The notes under the pieces were generated by a model, which was not told where the DNA came from, made no database searches, and saw only the letters and a program-made list of their open reading frames with translations. A DNA stretch of 64,000 nt from Anaeramoeba ignava (lineage: Eukaryota > Metamonada > Anaeramoebidae): assembly GCA_028826165.1 (NCBI GenBank), contig JAPDFW010000003.1, positions 1 through 64,000 of the forward strand, given 5' to 3'. The position numbers and the translations under genes were made by a program. Positions 30,829 through 43,628 of this stretch are shown piece after piece (within the stretch, counting starts at the first letter, position 1; each line of letters starts with the position of its first letter).

Positions 30829-33800
30829 TTAAAATAATTGTTTTGCTTTTTGTTTTAATTCATCAGCTTTCATTGTTTTGCAATTCTTTCCAATCCAAGT
30901 TGTCGCTTTTTTAGCAATTAATTTCCATTCAATAGATTTATCATTAAAAAAGATTTCAAAATAAGTAAGTGCAATAGCTGTTGCCCAAATAATTTCAGAA
31001 ATATCTTTTGGAATATTATCAGTAATCTTCTTTTTATCAATTCCCATTAAAGAAATAAAAGAACTTGAAAGAGGAAATGAACCATCTGCATTTTGAAGAT
31101 CAATTACTTTATAAAGATTTCCAGAAGGTTGAGTTGGTTTTGGAGGTTCTTTTGGTTTCATATCAAAATGTGAAACAAAAGCATCATCTTCCATTTCCAT
31201 TTCCATAAGACTTTCTTCTTTTAATTGAGGACTAAATGCTTCTTTTTTTGACATTTCAAAATCCATTGAAAGTAAATTAAGAGAAGGTTGAAGTTGTTGT
31301 TGTTGTTGTTGTTGTGCTTGTTGTGGTTTTTGTATAGATTCAAATGCTAATAAATCACTGAATTGATCTTTTTCTTTTTCTACTTTTTTTTTTTCTGAAC
31401 GTCTTGATAAAGATCTTGATTTAACAGATTTATCCATTGATTTTTTTGGAGAAGAATCTTTTTTCTTCTTCATTTTCAGTGAATCTTTACTAAATGCATT
31501 AATTGAAGATAATAAACTATCTCTTTGAGGAGGTTCATAAGATTTTTGAGGAAGTACTGCTGTTGATTTTGGTTGAGGAGGAGGAATCATTGGAGGAGGA
31601 CCACCACCACCACCACCCATTGGTGGAGGAGGAGGACCCATTAGAGAAAAACTATCACCCATTGGAGGAGGTATTGTGGGAATTGATGTTGGAGGAGGTG
31701 GTGGTGGTCCACTTCTTTGTTGGCTGTATACCATAGGTCTTGGTGGTGGTTTAGATATTCCTCTTCCTCTTCCTCCTCCATATCCAGTTGGTGGAGGACT
31801 TTTATTAAATCCTCCTCCAAAGAAGTTTCCTCCTAATGATGGCATTGGTTTAGATGGTGGTTGTGCTCCAAAACTAAGTGATTGTTGTGCCATTGATGTT
31901 GATGTTGTTGAAAATTGTGATTGAAATACTGGTTGTGTTTGTTGAACTGATATTTTACGAGTAATCATTTCTCCTAAATCTTGTTCATTTGAATCTTGTT
32001 CTAAATCTTTAACAACTGAAATAAAACTTGTTTTACTTGACATAACTCCTGCTTTGGTTGATAATTCAATTATTTTCTTATCAATATCTTTTTCTGTTTT
32101 TCCTGTTATTACTTTTCCATTTTCATCATGAAATTGACTTATTTTATTTTCTAAATCTTTAATCATTTTTCTTGCTGCTAAACAATGAATTGATTTTCCT
32201 TCAATTCCATCTTCTTTAGGATTTAATTTCATTTTCCATTCTACTTTTTTTTCTGATGATATTCCTCTTAATGTTGCTTCAACTTCTTCTCCATTTTTTA
32301 ATAATGCATATACAAGAAGTCTTGTTTCAGCAAATATTGATGGTAATCGATATGGAACAACAATATCGGGTTTAGTTCCTTTCCATTCAATTTTAACATT
32401 GGTTATTGCTGGTTGTAATGCTCTATTAAGTTGTCTCATAACTGATGGTCGAATATCTTCATTATTTACAATAAATTCTGCTTTTCCTCCTCCTGCTTCT
32501 GCTATTCCACTAACTAATGCTCTTGATGCTGATGCTCCAACTCCAAATGTAAATACTCTTGTTGTTGATGATTGGAATCTAACTAAATTAATAATTTCAT
32601 CTGTATTATATACTTCTCCATCAGTTAATAAAAATACTTGTCTTGCATATCCTGTTTTGGGTTCTTTGGAAAATATATATTTTAGTGGTCCAAGTAATGA
32701 TGTTCCTCCAAGGTTAGCTCTTAATTTATTTCCATGTTCTTTAGCTTTTTCTAATGATTTTTGTGAATAAGTTTCACTTTCTGGAAATAATGTTTCATAT
32801 CTTGATCCAAATCCAATTATATTAAAAACACAAGTTTCAGGAATTGCATGTAAAAATATTTTTAAAGTTTCAGCAACTGATCTTATTGGTGAACCACTCA
32901 TACTTCCACTTCTATCAATCAAAAATATTAATTCAGTTCTTACATCTTTTTCTGAAAGATCTGGATAAAATGATAATAAAGCTGCATATTCTTTTTCTTC
33001 TTCATTTTTGGTTTTTTCATATTGGATAATTGCTCTTGGTTGATGAGGTTCTGAAACTTCAATTAAAACTTCAAAATCTTTTGAAAATGATTCTTTTGGA
33101 TCTGAAAGTAATGTAACAGTTGCAAATTTCTTATTAATTTGAGATGAAATTTCATGAGATTGAGATTTAATGTTTGTAATTTCACTTGCCATTGTAACAT
33201 TAAGATTTAAAGATAAACCAAATGTAACTTTTGGAGTATAATTTGTTTCAAGAAGGGGAGTAACATCATTAATTTCCATTTCATTAGGAACAAAAGGAGG
33301 TGTTATTGTTGTTGGTAAAAAGAATCTTAATTCTTTATCTTCTGTTGCAATTAATTCTGTAACATATCTTATTGTAACAATACATTGTTTTTCAGGAGGA
33401 ATATTTCCAACACTCATATTAAATACTCCTTCAATTTCTTGTTCCATTTTGATTCTATTTTTATTTTTAAATTAAATATAAATTAAATATAAATAAAATA
33501 TTAATAAAAAATAAATTAAATATTAATAAAATATAAATTAAATATAAACAAAATATTAATTAAATATTAATAAAATATAAATTAAATATTAATAAAATAT
33601 TAATTAAATACAAATTAAATATAAATTAAATATAAATTAAATATAAATTAAATATAAATTAAATATTAATTAAATATAAATAAAATATTAATAAAATATA
33701 AATTAAATATAAATTAAATATTAATAAAATATAAATTAAATATAAATTAAATATAAATAAAATATAAATTAAATATTAATAATAAAATTAAATATAAATT

Positions 33801-35123
33801 AAATATTAATAATAAATTAAATATAAATTAAATATAAATAAAATATAAATTAAATATTAATAAAATATAAATTAAATATTAATTAAATATTAATAATAAA
33901 TTAAAATATAAATTAAATATAAATAAAATAAAAATAAAATAAAAATAAAAATATTAAATAAAAATATAAAAATAAAAATTAATAATAAATTAAATATAAA
34001 TTAAATATTAATTAAATATAAATTAAATATTAATTAAATATTAATTAAATATTAATTAAATATTAATTAAATATAAATAAAATATAAATTAAATATTAAT
34101 AATAAATAAAAATATAAATTAAATATTAAAATAAAAAAATTAAATATTAATTAAATATTAATAAAATATAAATTAAATATAAATTAAATATTAATTAAAT
34201 ATAAATAAAATAAAATATAAATTAAATATAAATTAAATATTAATAATTAAATATAAATTAAATATTAATTAAATATAAATTAAATATTAATTAAAATATA
34301 AATTAAATATTAATTAAATATAAATTAAATATTAATTAAATATTAATTAAATATTAATTAAATATAAATTAAATATTAATAAAATATAAATTAAATATTA
34401 ATAATAAATTAAATATAAATAAAATTAATAAAATATTAATAAAAATATCAATAAAATATTAAATACAATATTAATTATTAATTAAATATTAAATACAAAT
34501 TAAATACAAATTAAATATTAATAAAATATAAATTAAATATTAATAAAATATAAATTAAATATTAATAAAATATAAATTAAATATAAATTAAATATTAATT
34601 AAATATAAATTAAATATTAATAAAATATAAATTAAATATTAATAAAATATAAATAAAATATAAATAAAATATTAATAAAATATAAATAAAATATAAATTA
34701 AATATTAATTAAATATTAATTAAATATTAATAAAATATAAATTAAATATAAATTAAATATAAATTAAATATAAATAAAATATAAATTAAATATAAATAAA
34801 ATATTAATAAAATATCAAAAATGAAATAAATACGCTGTGTGACCTTGAGCAATAGCATCATCATATTTATCTTTTGCTTTTTCTTTTTCTTTTACTTTTC
34901 CAATAACATGTTTTCCTTCCATAAATACTTCAAATCCACAAATTGAACATTCTGGATCAAGCGGAAAAACGAAAATAGTTTCTATTGGTTGTTTTTCTCT
35001 GTTTTCATATCTTTGATTAATTGTAACTTCTGCTGTAAAATCAACAATATTTGCTGTAACTGATACTCCTCTTAATGGAACACTTTCTTCAGTTTTTTTA
35101 TTTATTAATCCTAATTTAACCAT
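30829..35123 (-). CDS. VIT/vWA-domain protein 1, Pro/Gly/Gln-rich linker (2 exons, 971 aa)
   Basis: Exons on -: 35123-34834 (290 nt) and 33454-30829; the 1379-bp intron is phase 2. Exon 1 encodes the first half of a VIT domain (residues 1-96, start MVKLGLINKK). Exon 2 completes VIT (SVGNIPPEKQC). It continues with a vWA domain whose MIDAS metal site is complete (DRSGSMSGSP, GGTS, LTDGE), then a linker of about 250 residues rich in Pro, Gly and Gln (encoded by about 31150-31940). The C-terminal domain contains IIWATAIALTYFEIFF, as in vWA5/PARP4-type proteins. Predicted cytosolic protein-binding scaffold. Tail end ELKQKAKQLF is shared by copies 1-3. The gene is intact. Confidence 0.85.
33455..34833 (-). 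repeat. Giant intron of VIT/vWA 1: ATAAATTAAAT-type satellite
   Basis: The whole 1379-bp intron consists of 10-12-bp units such as TATAAATTAAA, TATTAATTAAA and TATAAATAAAA in irregular order. The donor is GTATTTATTTC and the acceptor AAATAG. No gene within it. The homologous intron of copy 3 is 87 bp. Confidence 0.88.
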
Positions 35124-35602
35124 TATTTATTTACTTATTTATGATGTGTTTCTTTAATTTATTTTATTTTTGTTTTTGTTTTTGTTTTTGAAATAAAAAA
35201 TAAATTTCCAATTTAAAAATAGAAATAAATTGAAAAGGAAAAAAATGAAAATAAAAAAATTTAAAAATTAATTAAAAAAAAAGATTTTTTTTTTTTGCTT
35301 TTTTTTATTTTAGTTCCAACTTTAATAAATAAAATAAAATAAATAAAATAATTTTAAATTAAAAAAAAATTAATTTAAAAAAAATAATTAAAAAAAAATC
35401 TTTAATTAAATTTTAAATTTAAATTAGAATTTAACATTAATTTAACATTAATTTGATTTAATTTAATTAAAATAAAATAAAAATATTTTTTAAAAATTAA
35501 ATTTGAATTTGATTTGAATTTGGATTTTTATTTGAATTTTGAATTAAAATGAAAATAAAATTGGAAAATGAAATAAAATGGAAAATGAAATGGAAATTAA
35601 AA
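35124..35602. promoter_or_regulatory. 479-bp spacer between VIT/vWA 2 and 1, duplicated at 39446
   Basis: AT-rich spacer holding the 3' end of the - strand gene at 35603 and the promoter of the gene starting at 35123. It contains a TTTTTG run, AAAAAAATGAAAAT (mirror of TTTTCATTTTT) near 35240, and a GTTCCAACTTTAATAAATAAAAT block. The spacer at 39446-39924 has the same length and nearly the same sequence. Confidence 0.65.
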
Positions 35603-38600
35603 TTAAAATAATTGTTTTGCTTTTTGTTTTAATTCATCAGCTTTCATTGTTTTGCAATTCTTTCCAATCCAATTTGATGCTTTTTTAGCAATTAATTCCC
35701 ATTCGATAGATTTATCATTAAAAAAGATTTCAAAATAAGCAAGTGCAATAGCTGTTGCCCAAATAATTTCAGAAATATCTTTTGGAATATTATCATTAAT
35801 TTTCTTTTTATCAATTCCCATTAAAGAAATAAAAGAACTTGAAAGAGGAAATGAACCATCTGCATTTTGAAGATCAATTACTTTATAAAGATTTCCAGAA
35901 GGTTGAGTTGGTTTTAATGGTTCTTTTGGTTTTTTTGGTTCTTTATCTTTTTTTTGTTTTTCTTCTTTTTCATCTTCACTTTCAGAATCACTTGAACTTT
36001 CTGATTCTTGATCATCTTCATCTTCATCTTCATAATCATCAAAGTTTGAGACTTTTGATTTAAATAATAATTCTGATTTTTCTGGCATTACTATTTTTCT
36101 TTCTTCTTCCATTTTCATACCCATTTGCATATCCATTTGCATATCCATTTTCATTTTTGGAATTGCAATTTCTTTTTCTTTTTCTTTTTTCATTTCCATT
36201 TTCTTTTGAGGTTTTCTTGCTAATGGTTTTTTCATTTTCTTTTTCTTTTTTTCATTTGGCGCTAACTTTCGAGAGAATGATTTCTCTTGAACTTCTTTTT
36301 TCATTTCTCTATCTTTGAGAACTTTTCCTTTTCCTTTCTTTCCACTTTTAACACTTTTAGTGAAATGAATAGCATTATTTATTCGAGTGTTGCTTAGTGG
36401 AGCAGCTGAACTCATTCTTGACATTTGCAAATTCTGAGCAATAACATTAGTATTAGCATTACGAGCTACTCCCCATCGCATATTCGATTTTTGAGATATT
36501 GGTTGTGTTTGTTGAACTGATATTTTACGAGTAATCATTTCTCCTAAATCTTGTTCATTTGAATCTTGTTCTAAATCTTTAACAACTGAAATGAAACTTG
36601 TTTTACTTGACATAACTCCTGCTTTGGTTGATAATTCAATTATTTTCTTATCAATATCTTTTTCTGTTTTTCCTGTTATTACTTTTCCATTTTCATCATG
36701 AAATTGACTTATTTTATTTTCTAAATCTTTGATCATTTTTCTTGCTGCTAAACAATGAATTGATTTTCCTTCAATTCCATCTTCTTTGGGATTTAATTTC
36801 ATTTTCCATTCTACTTTTTTTTCTGATGATATTCCTCTTAATGTTGCTTCAACTTCTTCTCCATTTTTTAATAATGCATATACAAGAAGTCTTGTTTCAG
36901 CAAATATTGATGGTAATCGATATGGAACAACAATATCGGGTTTAGTTCCTTTCCATGTAATTTTAACATTGGTTATTGCTGGTTGTAATGCTCTTTTTAA
37001 TTGTCTCATAACTGATGGTCGAATATCTTCATTATTTACAATAAATTCTGCTTTTCCTCCTCCTGCTTCTGCTATTCCACTAACTAATGCTCTTGATGCT
37101 GATGCTCCAACTCCAAATGTAAATACTCTTGTTGTTGATGATTGGAATCTAACTAAATTAATAATTTCATCTGTATTATATACTTCTCCATCAGTTAATA
37201 AAAATACTTGTCTTGCGTATCCTGTTTTGGGTTTTTTAGAAAATATATATTTTAATGGTCCAAGTAATGATGTTCCTCCAAGGTTAGCTCTTAATTTATT
37301 TGCATGTTCTTTAGCTTTTTCTAATGATTTTTGTGAATAAGTTTCACTTTCTGGAAATAATGTTTCATATCTTGATCCAAACCCAATTATATTAAAAACA
37401 CAAGTTTCAGGAATTGCATGTAAAAATATTTTTAAAGTTTCAGCAACTGAATTGATTGGTGAACCACTCATACTTCCACTTCTATCAATCAAAAATATTA
37501 ATTCAGTTCTTACATCTTTTTCTGAAAGATCTGGATAAAATGATAATAAAGCTGCATATTCTTTTTCTTCTTCATTTTTGGTTTTTTCATATTGAATAAT
37601 TGCTCTTGGTTGATGAGGTTCTGAAACTTCAATTAAAACTTCAAAATCTTTTGAAAATGATTCTTTTGGATCTGAAAGTAATGTAACAGTTGCAAATTTC
37701 TTGTTAATTTGAGATGAAATTTCATGAGATTGAGATTTAATGTTTGTAATTTCACTTGCCATTGTAACATTAAGATTTAAAGATAAACCAAATGTAACTT
37801 TTGGAGTATAATTTGTTTCAAGAAGGGGAGTAACATCATTAATTTCCATTTCATTAGGAACAAAAGGAGGTGTTATTGTTGTTGGTAAAAAGAATCTTAA
37901 TTCTTTATTTTCTGTTGCAATTAATTCTGTAACATATCTTATTGTAACAATACATTGTTTTTCAGGAGGAATATTTCCAACACTCATATTAAATACTCCT
38001 TCAATTTCTTGTTCCATTTTGATTCTATTTTATTTTTATAAATATTTTATAAATAAATATAAATTAAATATAAATTAAATATTAATAAAATATAAATAAA
38101 TTAAATATAAATTAATAAATTAAAATAAATTAAATAATTAAATAAAATATTAATTAAAAATTAAAATAAATAAATTAAAATAAATAAAATATAAATTAAA
38201 ATAAATTAAATATTAATAAAAATATAAATTAAATATAAATAAAATATTAATTAAATATTAATAAAATATAAATAAAATATTAATAATATATAAATTAAAT
38301 ACAAATTAAATATAAATTAAATATAAAATTAAAATATAAATAAAAATAATAAATATATATAAATAAATAATTAAAATATAAATTAAAATATTAATAAAAT
38401 ATAAATTATAAATTAAAATAAATATAATTAATAAATATAAATTAAATATAAATAAAAATAAAAAAATATTAATAAAAATAAATAAAATATTAATAAAATA
38501 AATTTAATTAATATAAATAAAATATAAATTAAATATTAATAAAAATAATATAAATTAAATATTAATAAAATATAAATTAAATATAAATTAAAATATTAAT

Positions 38601-39445
38601 TAAAATATAAATAAAATATAAATTAAATATTAATTAAATATAAATTAAAATATTCAATAATAAATAATAAAATATAAATAAAATATTAATAAAAATAAAT
38701 TAAATATAAATTAAATATAAATTAAATATAAATTAAATATAAATAAATATAAATTAAATATAAATTAAATATTAAAAAAATAAAATACAAATAAAAAAAT
38801 TAAAATAAAAAATAAATTAAATTAAATTATTAATAAAATAAAAATTAAATATAAATTAAATATTAATAAAATATAAATTAAATATAAATAATAAATTAAA
38901 TATAAATTAAATATTAATTAAATATAAATTAAATATTAATTAAATATTAATTAAATATTAATTAAATATTAATTAAATATAAATTAAATATAAATTAAAT
39001 ATTAATAATAAATTAAATATTAATAATAAATTAAATATTAATAAAATATTAATTAAATATAAATTAAATATTAATTAAATATTAATTAAATATTAATTAA
39101 ATATAAACAAAATATTAATTAAATATAAATTAAATATCAAAAATGAAATAAATACGCTGTGTGACCTTGAGCAATAGCATCATCATATTTATCTTTTGCT
39201 TTTTCTTTTTCTTTTACTTTTCCAATAACATGTTTTCCTTCCATAAATACTTCAAATCCACAAATTGAACATTCTGGATCAAGTGGAAAAACGAAAATAG
39301 TTTCTATTGGTTGTTTTTCTCTGTTTTCATATCTTTGATTAATTGTAACTTCTGCTGTAAAATCAACAATATTTGCTGTAACAGATACTCCTCTTAATGG
39401 AACACTTTCTTCAGTTTTTTTATTTATTAATCCTAATTTAACCAT
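35603..39445 (-). CDS. VIT/vWA-domain protein 2, Lys/Glu/Met-rich linker (2 exons, 903 aa)
   Basis: Exons on -: 39445-39156 (290 nt) and 38024-35603, with an 1131-bp phase-2 intron at the same place as in copy 1. The VIT, vWA (DRSGSMSGSP, GGTS, LTDGE) and C-terminal domains are nearly identical to copy 1. The linker (encoded by about 35920-36500) is instead basic and Met-rich (KMDMQMDMQMGMKME), then acidic with Ser-Asp/Glu runs. The gene is intact. The exchange of linker with retention of flanking domains makes it part of a diversifying tandem family. Role as in copy 1, inferred. Confidence 0.85.
38025..39155 (-). repeat. Large intron of VIT/vWA 2: ATAAATTAAAT-type satellite
   Basis: An 1131-bp intron composed of TATAAATTAAA and TATTAATTAAA units with more irregular A/T stretches near 38100-38500 than in copy 1. 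Donor GTATTTATTTC; acceptor AAATAG. No gene seen in it. Confidence 0.86.
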
Positions 39446-39924
39446 TATTTATTTACTTATTTTTGATGTGTTTCTTTAATTTAATTTGTTTTTGTTTTTG
39501 TTTTTGTTTTTGAAATAAAAAATAAATTTCCAATTTAAAAATAGAAATAAATTGAAAAGGAAAAAAATGAAAATAAAAAAAATTAAAAATTAATTAAAAA
39601 AAAAGATTTTTTTTTTGCTTTTTTTTTTATTTTAGTTCCAACTTTAATAAATAAAATAAAATAAATAAAATAATTTTAAATTAAAAAAAATTAATTTAAA
39701 AAAAATAAATTAAAAAAAAAATCTTTAATTAAATTTTAAATTTAAATTTGAATTTAACATTAATTTAACATTAATTTGATTTAATTTAATTAAATTAAAA
39801 TAAAAATATTTTTTAAAAATTAAATTTGAATTTGATTTGAATTTGGATTTTTATTTGAATTTTGAATTAAAATGAAATTGAAATGAAAATGAAATAAAAA
39901 TTGAAAATAAAATGGAAATTAAAA
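39446..39924. promoter_or_regulatory. 479-bp spacer between VIT/vWA 3 and 2, near copy of 35124-35602
   Basis: Same length as the 35124-35602 spacer and almost the same sequence, including the TTTTTG run, the AAAAAAATGAAAAT block and GTTCCAACTTTAATAAAT. It contains the 3' end of copy 3 and the promoter of copy 2. Confidence 0.65.
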
Positions 39925-42900
39925 TTAAAATAATTGTTTTGCTTTTTGTTTTAATTCATCAGCTTTCATTGTTTTGCAATTCTTTCCAATCCAATTTGAT
40001 GCTTTTTTAGCAATTAATTCCCATTCAATAGATTTATCATTAAAAAATATTTCAAAATAAGCAAGTGCAATAGCTGTTGCCCAAATAATTTCAGAAATAT
40101 CTTTTGGAATATTATCAGTAATTTTCTTTTTATCAATTCCCATTAAAGAAATAAAAGAACTTGAAAGAGGAAATGAACCATCTGCATTTTGAAGATCAAT
40201 TACTTTATAAAGATTTCCAGAAGGTTGAGTTGGTTTTGTTGGTTCTTTTGGTTTTTTGGTTCTTTATCTTTTTTTTGTTTTTCTTCTTTTTCATCTTCAC
40301 TTTCAGAATCACTTGAACTTTCTTTTGATTTTGATTTTGATTTTGATTTTGATTCTGATTTTGATTCTGATTTTGATTTTGATTTTGATTTTGATTTTGA
40401 TTTTGATTTTGATTCTGATTTTGATTTTGATTCTGATTCTGATTTTTGATTTTTGTTCTTATTTTTCTTTTTATGTTTATTTTTATGTTTATTTTTATGT
40501 TTAGAATGATTCTCACTCATTTTATAATCACGAGAATGAGAGTGTTTAGCTTTAGAATGATGAAAATGAGAGTGTTTAGCTTTAGAATGATGAAAATGAG
40601 AGTGTTTAGCTTTGGAATGATGAATATGAGAGTTCTGAGGTAAAGAATTATTATATTGGTTTTGTAATGAATAATTCAATGAATTTTGATTTTGATATTG
40701 AGGTTGATATTGATTCTGATTATGAAATTGATTAAAATTATGAAATTGATTAAAATTTTGATTTCGATTATGAAGTTGACTAAATTTTCGATATTGATTA
40801 AAATTTTGATTAAAATTAAGATTTTGATTAAAATTAAGATTTTGATATTGATGTTGATATTGATTCTGATTATGAAATGAATTAGAATTAGGATCAGGAG
40901 GCAAGAGATAATTGTTGGAATTCTGATTATTTTGTGATAACAATATCCCACGATTCGTTTGGGAAGGATGTAATTTCCAAGAATTTATTGGAATTACTGG
41001 AACAGAATTTTGATTATAAATGTTGGTTTCAGTTTGTTGAACTGATATTTTACGAGTAATCATTTCTCCTAAATCTTGTTCATTTGAATCTTGTTCTAAA
41101 TCTTTAACAACTGAAATGAAACTTGTTTTACTTGACATAACTCCTGCTTTAGTTGATAATTCAATTATTTTCTTATCAATATCTTTTTCTGTTTTGCCTG
41201 TTATTACTTTTCCATTTTCATCATGAAATTGACTTATTTTATTTTCTAAATCTTTGATCATTTTTCTTGCTGCTAAACAATGAATTGATTTTCCTTCAAT
41301 TCCATCTTCTTTGGGATTTAGTTTCATTTTCCATTCTACTTTTTTTTCTGATGATATTCCTCTTAATGTTGCTTCAACTTCTTCTCCATTTTTCAATAAT
41401 GCATATACAAGAAGTCTTGTTTCAGCAAATATTGATGGTAATCGATATGGAACAACAATATCGGGTTTAGTTCCTTTCCATTCAATTTTAACATTGGTTA
41501 TTGCTGGTTGTAATGCTCTTTTTAATTGTCTCATAACTGATGGTCGAATATCTTCATTATTTACAATAAATTCTGCTTTTCCTCCTCCTGCTTCTGCTAT
41601 TCCACTAACTAATGCTCTTGATGCTGATGCTCCAACTCCAAATGTAAATACTCTTGTTGTTGATGATTGGAATCTAACTAAATTAATAATTTCATCTGTA
41701 TTATATACTTCTCCATCAGTTAATAAAAATACTTGTCTTGCATATCCTGTTTTGGGTTCTTTAGAAAATATATATTTTAATGGTCCAAGTAATGATGTTC
41801 CTCCAAGGTTAGCTTTTAATTTATTTGCATGTTCTTTAGCTTTTTCTAATGATTTTTGTGAATAAGTTTCACTTTCTGGAAATAATGTTTTATATTTTGA
41901 TCCAAATCCAATTATATTAAAAACACAAGTTTCAGGAATTGCATGTAAAAATATTTTCAAAGTTTCAGCAACTGATCTTATTGGTGAACCACTCATACTT
42001 CCACTTCTATCAATCAAGAATATTAATTCAGTTCTTACATCTTTTTCTGAAAGATCTGGATAAAATGATAATAAAGCTGCATATTCTTTTTCTTCTTCAT
42101 TTTTGGTTTTTTCATATTGGATAATTGCTCTTGGTTGATGAGGTTCTGAAACTTCAATTAAAACTTCAAAATCTTTTGAAAATGATTCTTTTGGATCTGA
42201 AAGTAATGTAACAGTTGCAAATTTCTTGTTAATTTGAGATGAAATTTCATGAGATTGAGATTTAATGTTTGTAATTTCACTTGCCATTGTAACATTAAGA
42301 TTTAAAGATAAACCAAATGTAACTTTTGGAGTATAATTTGTTTCAAGAAGGGGAGTAACATCATTAATTTCCATTTCATTAGGAACAAAAGGAGGTGTTA
42401 TTGTTGTTGGTAAAAAGAATCTTAATTCTTTATTTTCTGTTGCAATTAATTCTGTAACATATCTTATTGTAACAATACATTGTTTTTCAGGAGGAATATT
42501 TCCAACACTCATATTAAATACTCCTTCAATTTCTTGTTCCATTTTGATTCTATTTTTATTTTTAAATTAAATATTGATTAAATATAAATTAAATATTAAT
42601 AAAATATAAATTAAATATAAATAATGAAATAAATACGCTGTGTGACCTTGAGCAATAGCATCATCATATTTATCTTTTGCTTTTTCTTTTTCTTTTACTT
42701 CTCCAATAACATGTTTTCCTTCCATAAATACTTCAAATCCACAAATTGAACATTCTGGATCAAGTGGAAAAACGAAAATTAGTTTCTATTGGTTGTTTTT
42801 CTCTGTTTTCATATCTTTGATTAATTGTAACTTCTGCTGTAAAATCAACAATATTTGCTGTAACTGATACTCCTCTTAATGGAACATTTTCTTCAGTTTT

Positions 42901-42927
42901 TTTATTTATTAATCCTAATTTAACCAT
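39925..42927 (-). CDS. VIT/vWA-domain protein 3, Asn/Gln/His/Ser-rich linker, two single-base indels
   Basis: Exons on -: 42927-42637 and 42549-39925, with only 87 bp of intron between them (same phase-2 position). The vWA domain (DRSGSMSGSP, GGTS, LTDGE) and C-terminal domain match copies 1 and 2. The linker (about 40250-41030) is Asn/Gln-rich, contains three copies of a HSHFHHSKAK-type unit, and ends in a long Ser/Lys/Glu dipeptide run encoded by a GATTTT-type repeat. Exon 1 has one extra T near 42780 (CGAAAATTAG against CGAAAATAG). A run of six T near 40251-40256 should be seven, so the C-terminal domain is out of frame. Both sites look like homopolymer errors; alternatively the copy is decaying. 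Confidence 0.78.
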
Positions 42928-43628
42928 TATTTATTTACTTATTTTTGATGTGTTTCTTTAATTTAATTTATTTTTGTTTTTGTTTTTGTTTTTGTTTTTG
43001 TTTTTGAAATAAATTTCCAATTTAAAAAGAAAAAATGATTCTTATTTTATATTTACTTTTCTTTTATTCTTTTTTTTTTCCTTTTTATTTTATTTTTTGT
43101 TTTATTTTAATTTTATTTTTCTATTTTATTTTGATTTATTTTCCATTTTTTTCTTTTTAATTTTATTTATTTTTATTTGATGAAAAAAAAAAAGAAGAAA
43201 AAAAAAAATTCAAAAAGGAGAAAAAAAAAAAATGGGAAAAAAACAAAAATTAAAATTAAAATTATTTTAATAAAAAGAATAAAAGATCAATTAAAGAATT
43301 AATTTGAAAAAAATATCAAAAAGTGAAAAAAATAAAAAAATCTTTATTCTTTTTAATAAAAATATCTTTTATTTTATTAATAATTAAATAATATTAAAAG
43401 ATCTTTTTTTTTATTTTGAAAAACTTCCATAAAAACAAAACAAACAAAAAACAAACAAACAAAAATAAACACCTAACAATAAAATTTAAACAGAAACAAA
43501 AACAAAAATAAAAACAAAACACACAAATACAAAAAACAAAAACACAAACATTTTTTTTTTAACAAAATTTTTTTTAAAAAACAAAAAATGAAAAGATCAT
43601 TTTTTTTCTTTTTTAAATTTTTTTCAGA
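42928..43628. other. Intergenic spacer (divergent promoters of VIT/vWA 3 and SANT gene), no gene seen
   Basis: About 700 bases of A/T and A/C simple sequence (for example CAAACAAAAAACAAACAAAC near 43440-43470). It must hold the promoters of both divergent genes. A TTTTTTTCAG right before ATG 43629 could be the 3' splice site of a 5' UTR intron. Confidence 0.5.

Noticed and set aside
36786-37340. 184-codon + strand frame, also at 41311-41865 and in part at 32399-32770
   Set aside because: Antisense shadow of the conserved vWA domain; it recurs only because the three sense genes are near-identical.
40251-40256. Programmed ribosomal frameshift in VIT/vWA 3
   Set aside because: No conserved slippery heptamer or structure, and the intact siblings have one more T at the same run.
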